Of a DNA stretch of 64,000 nucleotides, positions 41,557 to 50,856 are shown in pieces (within the stretch, counting starts at the first letter, position 1; each line of letters begins with the position of its first letter). This stretch comes from Acinetobacter dispersus (GTDB taxonomy: Bacteria; Pseudomonadota; Gammaproteobacteria; Pseudomonadales; Moraxellaceae): assembly GCF_009884975.1 (NCBI RefSeq), contig NZ_CP041970.1, positions 2,108,001-2,172,000 of the forward strand, given 5' to 3'. The notes beneath the pieces were generated by a model, which was not told the DNA's origin, did no database searches, and saw only the letters and a program-made list of their open reading frames with translations. Made by a program: the position numbers and the translations under genes.

Positions 41557-42747
41557 TTATGCAGTTACTTTAGCAACAACACCAGCGCCTACAGTACGAC
41601 CACCTTCACGGATCGCAAAACGTAGACCTGGGTCCATTGCGATCGGGTGAATTAATTCTACTGACATCTCAACGTTGTCACCAGGCATTACCATTTCTAC
41701 GCCATCTTGTAATTTGATCGCGCCAGTTACGTCAGTTGTACGGAAGTAGAACTGTGGACGGTAACCGTTAAGGAATGGAGTATGACGACCACCTTCTTCT
41801 TTAGAAAGTACGTATACTTCTGCATCGAATTTAGTGTGCGGCTTGATTGTACCTGGCTTAGCAAGTACTTGACCACGTTGTACGTCTTCACGCTTAGTAC
41901 CACGAAGAAGAACACCACAGTTCTCGCCTGCACGACCTTCGTCAAGCAATTTACGGAACATTTCTACGCCAGTTACAGTTGTCTTAACAGTATCTTTGAT
42001 ACCTACGATTTCAACTTCTTCACCAACTTTTACAATACCAGCTTCTACACGACCAGTTACAACTGTACCACGGCCTGAGATAGAGAATACGTCTTCGATT
42101 GGCATCAAGAATGCTTTGTCGATAGCACGTTCTGGTTCTGGAATGTAAGAATCAAGTGCAGCAACTAAATCAATTACAGCTTTCTCGCCATAAGGACCGT
42201 CGTTACCGTTTAATGCTTGAAGAGCTGAACCACGGATGATTGGAGTGTCATCACCTGGGAAGTCATAAGTAGAAAGAAGTTCACGAACTTCCATTTCTAC
42301 TAATTCAAGTAACTCTTCATCATCAACAAGGTCACACTTGTTCAAGAATACGATGATGTAAGGTACACCAACCTGACGTGAAAGAAGGATGTGTTCACGA
42401 GTTTGTGGCATTGGACCATCAGTCGCAGCACATACAAGGATCGCGCCGTCCATCTGAGCAGCACCAGTAATCATGTTTTTAACATAATCGGCGTGGCCCG
42501 GGCAGTCTACGTGAGCGTAGTGACGGATTGGAGAATCGTATTCTACGTGTGAAGTATTAATTGTAATACCACGTGCTTTTTCTTCAGGAGCTGAGTCGAT
42601 TTGTGAGTAATCTTTCGCTTCACCGCCGTAAGTTTTTGCACAGATAGTTGCAATCGCAGCAGTTAAAGTTGTTTTACCATGGTCAACGTGACCAATTGTA
42701 CCCACGTTTACGTGTGGTTTATTACGTTCAAACTTGGCTTTAGCCAT
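41557..42747 (-). CDS. tuf: Elongation factor Tu
   Basis: 396 residues. The GTPase motifs are GHVDHGKT (about 19-26), the effector region [16 protein letters not shown] (about 81-85), NKCD (about 136-139) and GSAL. Domains 2 and 3 end [13 protein letters not shown]. It delivers aminoacyl-tRNA to the ribosome. It is the last gene of the rpsL-rpsG-fusA-tuf operon. Codons are strongly biased, as expected for a highly expressed gene. Acinetobacter usually has a second tuf copy elsewhere. Confidence 0.98.
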   Translation of the reverse strand: MAKAKFERNKPHVNVGTIGHVDHGKTTLTAAIATICAKTYGGEAKDYSQIDSAPEEKARGITINTSHVEYDSPIRHYAHVDCPGHADYVKNMITGAAQMDGAILVCAATDGPMPQTREHILLSRQVGVPYIIVFLNKCDLVDDEELLELVEMEVRELLSTYDFPGDDTPIIRGSALQALNGNDGPYGEKAVIDLVAALDSYIPEPERAIDKAFLMPIEDVFSISGRGTVVTGRVEAGIVKVGEEVEIVGIKDTVKTTVTGVEMFRKLLDEGRAGENCGVLLRGTKREDVQRGQVLAKPGTIKPHTKFDAEVYVLSKEEGGRHTPFLNGYRPQFYFRTTDVTGAIKLQDGVEMVMPGDNVEMSVELIHPIAMDPGLRFAIREGGRTVGAGVVAKVTA

Positions 42748-42839
42748 GATGATCTTCCTTTATAAACTGCTCATGAGGGTCGCCCATGAGCACTTGGTTT
42801 TTTAACTAAATTTAGTTGGGTAATATAGTAATCGAAAGA

Positions 42840-44978
42840 TTACTCGTCGTCACCTTTTTTACCGCCAGCTTGGAACTTAGCGATGATGCCTTCAGCCACG
42901 TTACGTGGTGTTTCAGCGTATTTAGCGAATTCCATAGAATAAGTCGCACGACCTTGAGACATAGAACGCATTTGAGTCGCGTAACCAAACATCTCAGCCA
43001 ATGGAACTTCTGCTTTAATTGCTTTTGTTCCACCAGGAAGATCATCCATACCTTGAACCATACCACGACGACGGTTTAAGTCACCCATGATATCGCCCAT
43101 GTAGTCTTCTGGAGTTTCTACTTCAACTTTCATGATTGGTTCAAGAAGGATAGGATCCGCTTTCATGAAACCGTCACGGAAAGCGTATGAACCTGCCATT
43201 TTGAACGACAATTCATCAGAGTCGACATCGTGGTAAGAACCATCAAATAATGTCGCTTTGATACCCACAACAGGGTAACCAGCCAATACACCATTCTTCA
43301 TACGTTCTTGAATACCTTTATCAACCGCACCAAAGAATTCTTTAGGTACTGTACCGCCGACAACTTCTTCAGCGAATTGGTATTCTTTACCAGCTTCTTC
43401 AACATCCATAGGCTCTAAACGAACATATACATGACCGAATTTACCTTTACCACCTGTTTGACGAACAAACTTACCTTCTTGTTCAACAGACTTTTTGATC
43501 GTTTCACGGTAAGCAACCATTGGTTTACCAATGTTCGCTTCAACACCGAATTCACGCTTCATACGGTCAACGATGATGTCAAGGTGAAGCTCACCCATAC
43601 CAGCAATAATTGTTTGACCAGATTCTTCATCTGTACGAACGCGGAACGATGGATCTTCTTTAGCCAAACGACCTAAAGCAATTGACATTTTTTCTTGGTC
43701 AGCTTTAGTTTTTGGTTCAACAGCCAATGAAATTACTGGCTCTGGGAATTCCATACGCTCAAGTGTAATGATGTTTTTCTCATCACATAATGTATCACCC
43801 GTAGTAACGTCTTTAAGACCTACACACGCTGCGATATCACCTGCACGGATTTCATCAAGATCTTGACGTTCGTTCGCATGCATTTGCACGATACGACCGA
43901 TACGTTCACGCTTAGATTTAACTGGGTTATAAACCGGATCACCTTGTTTAAGAACACCAGAATAAACACGTACGAATGTTAAGTTACCTACGAACTTATC
44001 GTTCATGATTTTGAACGCAAGTGCAGAGAACGGAGCTTCGTCAGATGCTTCACGAGATGCTTTAGTTTCATCTTTGTCGTCAAGAATACCTTCAATTGCT
44101 TTAACTTCTGTTGGAGAAGGTAAGAATTGAATTACAGCATCCAACATACGTTGAACACCTTTGTTCTTGAACGCTGAACCACAAAGCATAACTTGGATTT
44201 CAGATGCTAAAGTACGAGTACGTAAACCAGCGATGATTTCTTCTTTAGAAAGATCGCCTTCTTCTAGGTACTTGTCCATTAACTCTTCAGATGCTTCAGC
44301 CGCAGCTTCAACCATCTTAGTACGCCATTCGTTCGCAGTATCAACGAGGTCAGCAGGAATATCACCGTATTCGAACTTCATACCTTGAGATGCTTCATCC
44401 CAGATAATCGCTTTCATTTCGATGAGGTCAACAACACCTGCAAACGTATCTTCTGCACCAATTGGCACAACGATAGGAACAGGATTACCGCCTAGACGAG
44501 TTTTAACTTGATCAACAGCACGGAAGAAGTTTGCACCAGTACGGTCCATCTTGTTCACGAACGCTAAACGAGGCACTTTATATTTGTTCGCTTGACGCCA
44601 TACAGTTTCAGACTGAGGTTGTACGCCACCAACAGCACAGTAAACCATGCACGCACCATCAAGAACACGCATAGAACGTTCAACTTCGATTGTGAAGTCT
44701 ACGTGTCCCGGTGTATCGATTACGTTGATACGGTGTTGTGGGAATTGGCTACTCATACCTGACCAGAAACAAGTCGTTGCAGCAGAGGTAATTGTAATAC
44801 CACGCTCTTGCTCTTGTTCCATCCAGTCCATTGTTGCTGCACCATCGTGTACTTCACCAATTTTGTGAGATACACCTGTGTAGAACAAAATACGTTCTGT
44901 TGTAGTTGTTTTACCTGCGTCGATGTGCGCAGAAATACCGATGTTACGGTAATTACTAATCGGGGTTTGGCGAGCCAT
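42840..44978 (-). CDS. fusA: Elongation factor G
   Basis: 712 residues from ATG 44978 ([20 protein letters not shown]); the frame is open 15 codons upstream, but that part is in the intergenic hairpin region. G1 is AHIDAGKTT (about 17-25), G3 DTPGHVDF, G4 NKMDRTGA; domains II-V follow with [18 protein letters not shown]. It catalyses translocation and, with RRF, ribosome recycling. No fusidic-acid mutation was assessed. Confidence 0.97.
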   Translation of the reverse strand: MARQTPISNYRNIGISAHIDAGKTTTTERILFYTGVSHKIGEVHDGAATMDWMEQEQERGITITSAATTCFWSGMSSQFPQHRINVIDTPGHVDFTIEVERSMRVLDGACMVYCAVGGVQPQSETVWRQANKYKVPRLAFVNKMDRTGANFFRAVDQVKTRLGGNPVPIVVPIGAEDTFAGVVDLIEMKAIIWDEASQGMKFEYGDIPADLVDTANEWRTKMVEAAAEASEELMDKYLEEGDLSKEEIIAGLRTRTLASEIQVMLCGSAFKNKGVQRMLDAVIQFLPSPTEVKAIEGILDDKDETKASREASDEAPFSALAFKIMNDKFVGNLTFVRVYSGVLKQGDPVYNPVKSKRERIGRIVQMHANERQDLDEIRAGDIAACVGLKDVTTGDTLCDEKNIITLERMEFPEPVISLAVEPKTKADQEKMSIALGRLAKEDPSFRVRTDEESGQTIIAGMGELHLDIIVDRMKREFGVEANIGKPMVAYRETIKKSVEQEGKFVRQTGGKGKFGHVYVRLEPMDVEEAGKEYQFAEEVVGGTVPKEFFGAVDKGIQERMKNGVLAGYPVVGIKATLFDGSYHDVDSDELSFKMAGSYAFRDGFMKADPILLEPIMKVEVETPEDYMGDIMGDLNRRRGMVQGMDDLPGGTKAIKAEVPLAEMFGYATQMRSMSQGRATYSMEFAKYAETPRNVAEGIIAKFQAGGKKGDDE

Positions 44979-45015
44979 GATGTCTACATTCCTAAATGTT
45001 ATTTTTAAAACAGGA

Positions 45016-45036
45016 CGCATCAATTAAATTGATGCG
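45016..45036 (-). promoter_or_regulatory. Perfect hairpin between rpsG and fusA
   Basis: CGCATCAAT pairs with ATTGATGCG over a three-base loop, in the str operon leader of fusA. No U-tract follows directly, so it is more likely an mRNA stability, processing or translational element than a terminator. Confidence 0.5.
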
Positions 45037-45155
45037 CACGAATATCCAAGCAGGCAACTTAAATACCCGCAAAGCCCCCACTTTGATAGAGAGCGATGTT
45101 GAATCGAGCTGCGGTACGCATGAATATTCTCCTGATTAGGGACTGTTTTATCCGC

Positions 45156-45626
45156 TTAGAAACGGTAGTGAGAGAAGGCTTTGTTGGCTTCAGCCATACG
45201 ATGCACGTCTTCACGTTTTTTGATCGCTGAACCTTTACCTTCAGCTGCATCAAGCAACTCACCAGCAAGACGTAAAGCCATCGTTTTTTCAGAACGCTTA
45301 GCAGCAGCATCTACTAACCAACGCATAGCTAAAGCAGTACGACGGGATGGGCGTACTTCCATAGGTACTTGATAAGTAGCACCACCAACACGGCGTGCTT
45401 TTACTTCAACCATAGGACGAACTTTTTCAAGAGTAGTCTCGAAAAATTCAACTGGGTCTACTTTGTTTTTTTCTTGAACGCGGTCTAAAGCACCGTAAAC
45501 GATACTTTCAGCAATAGATTTTTTACCATCTTGCATTACGTGGTTCATGAATTTAGCGATTGTTTGGCTGCTAAATTTTGGATCTGGAAGGATCTCACGA
45601 GCAGCGACTACGCGACGTCTTGGCAT
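45156..45626 (-). CDS. rpsG: Small ribosomal subunit protein S7
   Basis: 156 residues: [18 protein letters not shown] opens it and the end [15 protein letters not shown] is typical. It nucleates the 30S head by binding 16S rRNA and in E. coli represses its own operon. It lies between rpsL and fusA as usual. Confidence 0.98.
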   Translation of the reverse strand: MPRRRVVAAREILPDPKFSSQTIAKFMNHVMQDGKKSIAESIVYGALDRVQEKNKVDPVEFFETTLEKVRPMVEVKARRVGGATYQVPMEVRPSRRTALAMRWLVDAAAKRSEKTMALRLAGELLDAAEGKGSAIKKREDVHRMAEANKAFSHYRF

Positions 45627-45785
45627 TTTAATACACCTAATAATATGACACTTCAGGATAATCCAGCAGTTTGTACGAGTGTCATGTACTTTCGCTGGCC
45701 TTACTATACGTCGCTTGAATTACAAAACTATGAAGAATTCAAACAAGCGAAACGCTAAAGGGTTGCTTGGACTAGTTTCCTAGAA

Positions 45786-46160
45786 TTACTTCTTAGGACG
45801 CTTAGTACCGTATTTAGAACGTGACTGGTTACGATCTTTAACGCCAGCACAGTCTAAAGAACCACGAACGGTATGGTAACGTACACCTGGTAAGTCTTTA
45901 ACACGACCACCACGGATAAGAACAACACTGTGCTCTTGTAAGTTATGACCTTCACCACCGATATAGCTAGATACTTCAAAACCTGAAGTTAAGCGAACAC
46001 GGCAAACCTTACGCATTGCTGAGTTAGGTTTTTTAGGTGTAGTAGTATAAACACGTGTACATACACCACGACGTTGCGGACAAGCCTTCAACGCAGGAAC
46101 TTTAGATTTTTCAATCAAAGTTGTACGACCCTTACGGATCAACTGATTTGTTGTTGCCAT
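45786..46160 (-). CDS. rpsL: Small ribosomal subunit protein S12
   Basis: 124 residues. [15 protein letters not shown] holds Lys43 and [10 protein letters not shown] holds Lys88, the two positions where streptomycin resistance substitutions arise; both are wild type here. It lies at the decoding centre. First gene of the str operon; GGGAGAATT precedes the ATG. Confidence 0.98.
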   Translation of the reverse strand: MATTNQLIRKGRTTLIEKSKVPALKACPQRRGVCTRVYTTTPKKPNSAMRKVCRVRLTSGFEVSSYIGGEGHNLQEHSVVLIRGGRVKDLPGVRYHTVRGSLDCAGVKDRNQSRSKYGTKRPKK

Positions 46161-46243
46161 TTGGCAATTCTCCCGTTATTAAACAACCTTAAAAAAAGAA
46201 AAGAACCTCTTTTTAAGGGCACATAATTGTAAGCTAAGAAGTA

Positions 46244-46277
46244 AAAATGGTCAACATTTCAAGTGTCGACCATTTCT
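46244..46277 (-). terminator. Possible terminator after the EcsC-like gene
   Basis: AAATGGTC (about 46246-46253) pairs with GACCATTT (about 46268-46275) over a 14-base loop; on the minus strand it is followed by TTAC, so the U-tract is weak. Confidence 0.5.
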
Positions 46278-46320
46278 TAAGTTTGTTGTGTTTTTAATAC
46301 CTAAAACATTAGACCCAAAT

Positions 46321-47664
46321 TTAGCTATGTTTTGTTGAGGCAGGTTCTATATCAATTGATTTTTGCTCAGCAACAACCTCCGCCTCAGCATCCTCAAAAG
46401 TTTCATCTTGCTGCTCTTTTAATGCAGGTTGTTGTTCTGTATGGGGATGCTCAACCACATGCTGTTCAGCAAGTTGTTGAATTCCAGCTTCAACCTTGTC
46501 ATCTACAGCAACTGTTGGCGTTGTACTGTCTTTGGTTTTAACGGTTACATGGGTAATCACATCATTCGGTTCTTCTGATGTGGTCTTATTATTTGCAACT
46601 GCTGTAGAGCTTAATAAACGTGGACTCGCCTTCTTCAATAAGGCTTCTGCTTTAAAATATGCTTCTAGAGGTGAAATCTTTTCATTCGGATATTCATTCA
46701 TATAAAAGCGTGCTGCACCAAAAATCGATTGCGATTTATGCCCAACATCTTCTAGCAGTCTCCAACTATAAAAACCACCCAGTGCTGCGCCTGCAATTGG
46801 GGTCAGTTTACCAACCACCGAAGCTTGAGGAATGCGATTGAGCCAGTTCCATTTAAACTGACCATTTTCATCCACCAACCACTTCTTCACCAATTCGATA
46901 TCATTATTTGAACCTAACAATTGCTGGAATTGCTGCAAATCATGTGTTTCCAACATGGATTTCAATGCTTTTAATGCAACCAACAAGGTTTGTTTTTCCG
47001 CAACCAAACTCAAATCAATTTCTTTAAAAATGAAGGCAACAATTTCTTGGTCAGCATCTTCAGATAAATCGAAACCGTGTGAACGTCCAGTTTGATAAAT
47101 CGTTCTCAGGGTCAAAACAATAGACGCTGGAATATCGATCGCAGCACCCCAGACACCCGTTGCACCTGTAATCGCACCTTGCGCTGCAGCTAATAATTTA
47201 TTTTGCTCAATTAATGCCTGACTTAAGCGCTGTGAACGCCCTGTATCTGTGGTCAGTTCCATAATATCTTTGACCCCTGCTTCCTCAAGGATTTTTTCAG
47301 TCAAAGAACTATTTGAACTAAACTCATTTAACCATTGGAATAAATAGTCTGAAACCTTATCGCCCAAATCTGGTGATACAAACGAAGCCACACTATTGAC
47401 TCGGTTATAATGACGACCTAGCAATTGATGAGATAGTTTTGGAAATTGTTGACGTAGCATTTGTTGAGGGTTTTCATATTTTTCGACCTCAAATGGACTT
47501 TTGAAACGTGCTTTTCCTTCAACAATATTGGATGAATTCGCGAGTTCCGCACCCGATGTGGTTGGGGCAACTTGAAATTTCTGTAATTCTGAACTGAGCT
47601 TTTTAGCCACTCCAAAGGCTTGTGCAAATAAACCTGAAGATTGCTTGTTTTTAGATTTTGTCAT
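46321..47664 (-). CDS. EcsC family protein
   Basis: 447 residues from the ATG at 47664 (AGAGG six bases upstream; the preceding TTG is also in frame). The EcsC core (about 110-290) has AQGAITGATGVWGAAIDIPASIVLTLRTIYQTGRSHGFDL and PIAGAALGGFYSWRLLEDVGH. The C-terminal tail (about 345-447) is acidic and low-complexity with Glu/Gln/Val/Thr. It shares a name with the ABC-transporter gene EcsC of Bacillus, but its biochemical role is unknown. Confidence 0.85.
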   Translation of the reverse strand: MTKSKNKQSSGLFAQAFGVAKKLSSELQKFQVAPTTSGAELANSSNIVEGKARFKSPFEVEKYENPQQMLRQQFPKLSHQLLGRHYNRVNSVASFVSPDLGDKVSDYLFQWLNEFSSNSSLTEKILEEAGVKDIMELTTDTGRSQRLSQALIEQNKLLAAAQGAITGATGVWGAAIDIPASIVLTLRTIYQTGRSHGFDLSEDADQEIVAFIFKEIDLSLVAEKQTLLVALKALKSMLETHDLQQFQQLLGSNNDIELVKKWLVDENGQFKWNWLNRIPQASVVGKLTPIAGAALGGFYSWRLLEDVGHKSQSIFGAARFYMNEYPNEKISPLEAYFKAEALLKKASPRLLSSTAVANNKTTSEEPNDVITHVTVKTKDSTTPTVAVDDKVEAGIQQLAEQHVVEHPHTEQQPALKEQQDETFEDAEAEVVAEQKSIDIEPASTKHS

Positions 47665-47773
47665 CAAGTACCTCTGTTGTGTAATCTGTGCATTTCTAGG
47701 TAAATACTAGGTTGAATGCAGATTTATCTCAACTTTTATCTGTGTTCTTTCTTTACGTTTCGTCACAACATTG

Positions 47774-47794
47774 CGAATATTTACGAATATTTAC
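47774..47794 (+). repeat. Tandem decamer in the fabB upstream region
   Basis: CGAATATTTA occurs twice head to tail (47774-47783 and 47784-47793), about 160 bases before the fabB start. The 10-base period equals one helical turn, so a protein-binding site is possible; no known fatty-acid regulator site was recognised. Confidence 0.45.
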
Positions 47795-47955
47795 ACAACT
47801 GGAAATAGGCATAAGATTTGCCATAAGAAATAAAAAACCTTTCTGCTATCATGGTGTCATTCACTCATAAGCCATTTTAATCGTTATTTTTCTCCTGATT
47901 TGTATTCATAGCGAGATGCACAGGGCTTAAGTATTACCATAAAAGGGATCTGTAA

Positions 47956-49185
47956 ATGAAACGTGTTGTAATCACTGGTATGGGCATTAACTCATGTATC
48001 GGTAACTCTTTAGAAGAGGTCACTCATTCTTTAAAAAATGGAATCTCAGGCACACGTTTAAACCCAACTTATGCAGAACTGAATTTCAAAAGCCATGTTA
48101 GCGCTGCAGCTGAACAGGATTTTGATGGTATTGATCGCAAACTGAAACGCTTTATGGGCGTCTGCGCGATGTATGCGTATAACGCAGCTGTCGCAGCTGT
48201 TGAACATGCTGGACTGAAACAAGAAGATTTGGCAAACAATCCACGTTACGGTATCGCTGGCGGTTCTGGTGGTAACTCAACTGCATCTGTTGCAGAAATG
48301 ATCAAACTGTTAGAGGAAAAAGGCGCGCGTAAAATCGGTCCTTTCTTTGTACCTCGCAATATGAGTAACACCATTACTGCGAACGTTGGCGTTGCATTTA
48401 AACTGCAAGGTGTAGCGCACTCGATTACCAGTGCATGTGCAACGTCTGCCGATGCAATTGGTTATGCCTACAACCTGATTCAATTGGGTAAACAAGATTT
48501 AATGCTTGCTGGCGGTGGTGAAGAAGATCACTGGTCACAAAGCTTATTGTTTGATGCAATGGGTGCATTATGTTCAAAATATAATGACACACCAGAAACT
48601 GCTTCACGTCCATATTCAAAAGACCGTGACGGTTTCGTGATTGCAGGCGGTGGTGGTTTCGTGGTGCTTGAGTCACTTGAACATGCACAAGCACGTGGCG
48701 CGAATATCCTCGCCGAAGTAATTGGCTATGCTGCAAACAGTGATGGTGCTGACATGGTTGCACCAAGTGGTGAAGGTGCAACACGTTGTATCATCATGGC
48801 ATTGGATGAAGCAAAACAGCATGGTGTAGAGCAAATTGACTATGTCAACACACACGGTACTTCAACACCAGCGGGTGATGTAACTGAGCTTAAAGCAATG
48901 GAACGTGCGTTTGGTGAAGGACAAGTTCCCCCGCTCAGTTCAACCAAATCGATGACGGGTCATAGCTTAGGTGCTGCGGGCGTTCAGGAAGCGATTTATT
49001 CTGTCTTGATGATGCAAAATGACTTTATTGCTCCAAACATCAACGTGACTGAGCTTGATGAAGGCGCACAAGGTTTCGATATTGTACTTGAAAAACGTGA
49101 TGCAAAACTGAATACTGTCATGAGTAACAGTTTTGGCTTTGGCGGTGTTAACGCCTGCCTTATTTTCAAGAAGTGGGATGCATAA
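47956..49185 (+). CDS. fabB: Beta-ketoacyl-ACP synthase I
   Basis: 409 residues. The nucleophile Cys is in SACATSADAIG (about residue 161), the two histidines are in NTHGTST (about 300) and GHSLGAAGVQE (about 336), and the active-site Phe/Gly loop is NSFGFGGVNA near the end. The sequence around Cys (ACATSA) and length favour FabB over FabF. It elongates acyl-ACP, including unsaturated chains. AGGGATC lies before the ATG. hemJ follows. Confidence 0.93.
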   Translation: MKRVVITGMGINSCIGNSLEEVTHSLKNGISGTRLNPTYAELNFKSHVSAAAEQDFDGIDRKLKRFMGVCAMYAYNAAVAAVEHAGLKQEDLANNPRYGIAGGSGGNSTASVAEMIKLLEEKGARKIGPFFVPRNMSNTITANVGVAFKLQGVAHSITSACATSADAIGYAYNLIQLGKQDLMLAGGGEEDHWSQSLLFDAMGALCSKYNDTPETASRPYSKDRDGFVIAGGGGFVVLESLEHAQARGANILAEVIGYAANSDGADMVAPSGEGATRCIIMALDEAKQHGVEQIDYVNTHGTSTPAGDVTELKAMERAFGEGQVPPLSSTKSMTGHSLGAAGVQEAIYSVLMMQNDFIAPNINVTELDEGAQGFDIVLEKRDAKLNTVMSNSFGFGGVNACLIFKKWDA

Positions 49186-49206
49186 TCCCATGTAGCAGGA
49201 TTATCG

Positions 49207-49659
49207 ATGGATGCACCTTCTGATGCTTTCTTGTGGGTAAAAGCATTACATATTATTGCTGTGGTTTGCTGGTTTGCTGCATTGTTCTACTTACCACGCC
49301 TTTATGTCTACCATGCCATGAGTGAAGATGCTGTGAGTCATCAACGCTTTGAAGTCATGGAACGTAAGTTGTATCGCGGTATTATGTGGCCGTCTATGAT
49401 TGCCACACTCATTACCGCCCACTTTCTAGTTGATTGGGGTGATGCAACCCGACATTATCATGAAGCTTTATGGTTCTATCTTAAAGTCGGTCTAGTCGGT
49501 TTATTGGTGATTTACCATTTCGTTTGTGGTTATTACCGTAAAAAACTGATTGGTAATGCCCACTATAAATCACACAAGTTTTGGCGATTTTTTAATGAAA
49601 TGCCGACCTTGATCCTATTTGCGGTGGTGATTTTAGTCGTAGTAAAACCTCAGTTTTAA
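49207..49659 (+). CDS. hemJ: Protoporphyrinogen oxidase HemJ
   Basis: 150 residues with four hydrophobic spans. KALHIIAVVCWFAALFYLPRL (about 10-30) carries the conserved His and is the family signature, with RKLYRGIMWPSM and HFVCGYYRKKL following. It oxidises protoporphyrinogen IX to protoporphyrin IX in the membrane; HemJ is the known enzyme of this step in Acinetobacter. A terminator stem straddles the stop codon. Confidence 0.93.
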   Translation: MDAPSDAFLWVKALHIIAVVCWFAALFYLPRLYVYHAMSEDAVSHQRFEVMERKLYRGIMWPSMIATLITAHFLVDWGDATRHYHEALWFYLKVGLVGLLVIYHFVCGYYRKKLIGNAHYKSHKFWRFFNEMPTLILFAVVILVVVKPQF

Positions 49660-49671
49660 CTGAGGTTTTTT
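49643..49671 (+). terminator. Terminator overlapping the hemJ stop codon
   Basis: AAACCTCAG pairs with CTGAGGTTT over a six-base loop that contains the TAA stop of hemJ; T-run follows. Confidence 0.88.
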
Positions 49672-49718
49672 ATTCTAGAATAAAACAGATCTTCTCGTTT
49701 TTCAGACGCATCGTTCAT

Positions 49719-50243
49719 ATGAACAAACCATTTCAGTACGCTCTACACAGATTGAAAGCTCGATTGATTTCCAGCCTAATCATCTATCTCAAAATAAATC
49801 AATTTCAATATCGTGGTTTGACGTCTGGTGAAATCAAAATGGCGCGTCCTGTTTTTGGCGATCTTATCGATTATGCACAAATAAAGATTTTTAATATTCC
49901 CTACTTACCTTGGCAGCCTGCTAATATTTTTATGGCACCAAATGGCAACTTATTTGTTCATCAGAAATATTTCCGTCCTGATTATTCAATATGCCCAATG
50001 TCCCTACAAGGAATCTTTATTCACGAACTGGCGCATATTCTACAGTTTCAACTAGGAATCAATGTCGTTGTTAAAGGTGCAATTCTTCAGGCTAGCTATT
50101 ACCTTAGTTTTAAACAATACAATCCATATCGATATCAATTTATAAAAGACAAAGTCTTCTCGAGTTATAACATCGAACAACAAGGTGATATTGCAAGAGA
50201 TATCTTCTTTAATAAAATCCCCAACATCATTCTAGAAAAATAA
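49719..50243 (+). CDS. Orphan HELAH metallopeptidase-like protein
   Basis: 174 residues. SLQGIFIHELAHILQFQLG contains HELAH (HExxH, about 107-111), a zinc site of gluzincin-like proteins; NGNLFVHQKYFRPDYS precedes it. The whole is short, without signal peptide or membrane span, and similar to proteins sometimes named vgr-related or Rhs-associated in databases, which I cannot verify. No secretion or toxin genes lie nearby. There is no good ribosome site before the ATG. Confidence 0.65.
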   Translation: MNKPFQYALHRLKARLISSLIIYLKINQFQYRGLTSGEIKMARPVFGDLIDYAQIKIFNIPYLPWQPANIFMAPNGNLFVHQKYFRPDYSICPMSLQGIFIHELAHILQFQLGINVVVKGAILQASYYLSFKQYNPYRYQFIKDKVFSSYNIEQQGDIARDIFFNKIPNIILEK

Positions 50244-50277
50244 AAAGCCCTGTAAGTTTTAACTACAGAGCTTTTTA
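50241..50277. terminator. Bidirectional terminator between the HELAH gene and the micropeptide cluster
   Basis: AAAAAGC...TGTA pairs with TACA...GCTTTTT around AGTTTTAAC with a mismatch bulge; A and T tails on both sides. Confidence 0.7.
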
Positions 50278-50299
50278 AGTAAGCAGTGTGCAAGAAAAA

Positions 50300-50461
50300 T
50301 TATGCAGCAGTGCCTTTTTGAGTTTCAGTTTTAAGTTCATGACTATCATCCATATCAGTCGTAAAATCTACACGCATCGCATCCTTAACAATGGTACCAA
50401 TACGCCCAACACCAATAGCTAAAACCAAGGCGATTACAGGCAATAAAATTGTTGAAGTCAT
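50300..50461 (-). CDS. Small single-span membrane protein, cluster gene 3
   Basis: 53 residues. One hydrophobic span (about residues 4-18) is followed by the motif GVGRIGTIV and a charged C-terminus with KDAMRVDFTTDMDD. AGAGGTACG lies before the ATG. The membrane part is clearly related to the two next 32-residue peptides (LLxPVIAxxLAxxVGRxGTxx), while the tail is unique. Function unknown; it is the last gene of the operon and is followed by a terminator. Confidence 0.75.
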   Translation of the reverse strand: MTSTILLPVIALVLAIGVGRIGTIVKDAMRVDFTTDMDDSHELKTETQKGTAA

Positions 50462-50504
50462 AATTTCGTACCTCTTTATTTAAATGACTATTTAATAAAT
50501 TAGC

Positions 50505-50603
50505 TTAGGCTTGCTGATCTTGTTCGCGAAACATTACTGTTCCAATACGACCAACAACCACAGCTAAACCAAAAGCAATTACAGGAAATAATAAGACTGA
50601 CAT
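50505..50603 (-). CDS. Micropeptide, single membrane span, cluster gene 2
   Basis: 32 residues: MSVLLFPVIAFGLAVVVGRI then GTVMFREQDQQA. One membrane span with a short soluble tail; no signal peptidase site is apparent. GAGGTAACG precedes the ATG. It differs from the next gene at few positions, pointing to tandem duplication. No kdp or cyd genes, whose small subunits resemble it in size, are nearby. Confidence 0.75.
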   Translation of the reverse strand: MSVLLFPVIAFGLAVVVGRIGTVMFREQDQQA

Positions 50604-50646
50604 CGTTCGTTACCTCATCAAAAATGAATCAAAATTTAGTGATCAA

Positions 50647-50745
50647 TTAAACCTGTTGATCTTTTTCTTGGAACATTACTGTACCCACACGGCCAACGAC
50701 TACAGCCAAACCAAATGCAATTACAGGAAATAATAAAACTGACAT
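50647..50745 (-). CDS. Micropeptide, single membrane span, cluster gene 1
   Basis: 32 residues, nearly identical in its first 20 to gene 2 (GRVGTV for GRIGTV), with the tail MFQEKDQQV. GAGGTAACAAC lies before the ATG. As the promoter-proximal gene it is preceded by an about 70-base leader carrying a hairpin and by the promoter with the dyad. Synonymous changes against gene 2 would show purifying selection: the amino-acid sequence is kept while several third positions differ. Confidence 0.75.
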   Translation of the reverse strand: MSVLLFPVIAFGLAVVVGRVGTVMFQEKDQQV

Positions 50746-50778
50746 TGTTGTTACCTCTTCATTTTACGTGCTTGGTTA

Positions 50779-50799
50779 CACTTGATGAGCATCAAAGTG
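50779..50799 (-). promoter_or_regulatory. Hairpin in the micropeptide operon leader
   Basis: CACTTGATG and CATCAAAGTG form a nine-pair stem with one bulged base and a two-base turn, between the promoter and the first start codon. Confidence 0.45.
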
Positions 50800-50822
50800 C
50801 ACATCCGTTCACATTAATTAGG

Positions 50823-50851
50823 ATAATAGCAGTGCACAAATGTACACTCAA
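50823..50851 (-). promoter_or_regulatory. Sigma70-type promoter with operator-like dyad for the micropeptide operon
   Basis: On the minus strand TTGAGT (50846-50851) and TATTAT (50823-50828) stand exactly 17 bases apart. The spacer, 50831-50848, contains AGTGTACATTTGTGCACT, where AGTG.ACA is matched by TGT.CACT: a dyad in the position used by repressors. An overlapping ACACT..AGTGT repeat lies at 50844-50855. Confidence 0.65.
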
Positions 50852-50856
50852 GTGTC

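Noticed and set aside
42812..43079. Frames overlapping the fusA 3' end
   Set aside because: They are alternative-frame shadows of the highly biased fusA codons.
45786..46160. Streptomycin-resistance mutation in rpsL
   Set aside because: Lys43 and Lys88 are wild type.
50505..50745. KdpF- or CydX-like accessory subunits
   Set aside because: No kdp or cyd genes are nearby, and the peptides lack the expected family residues that I know.
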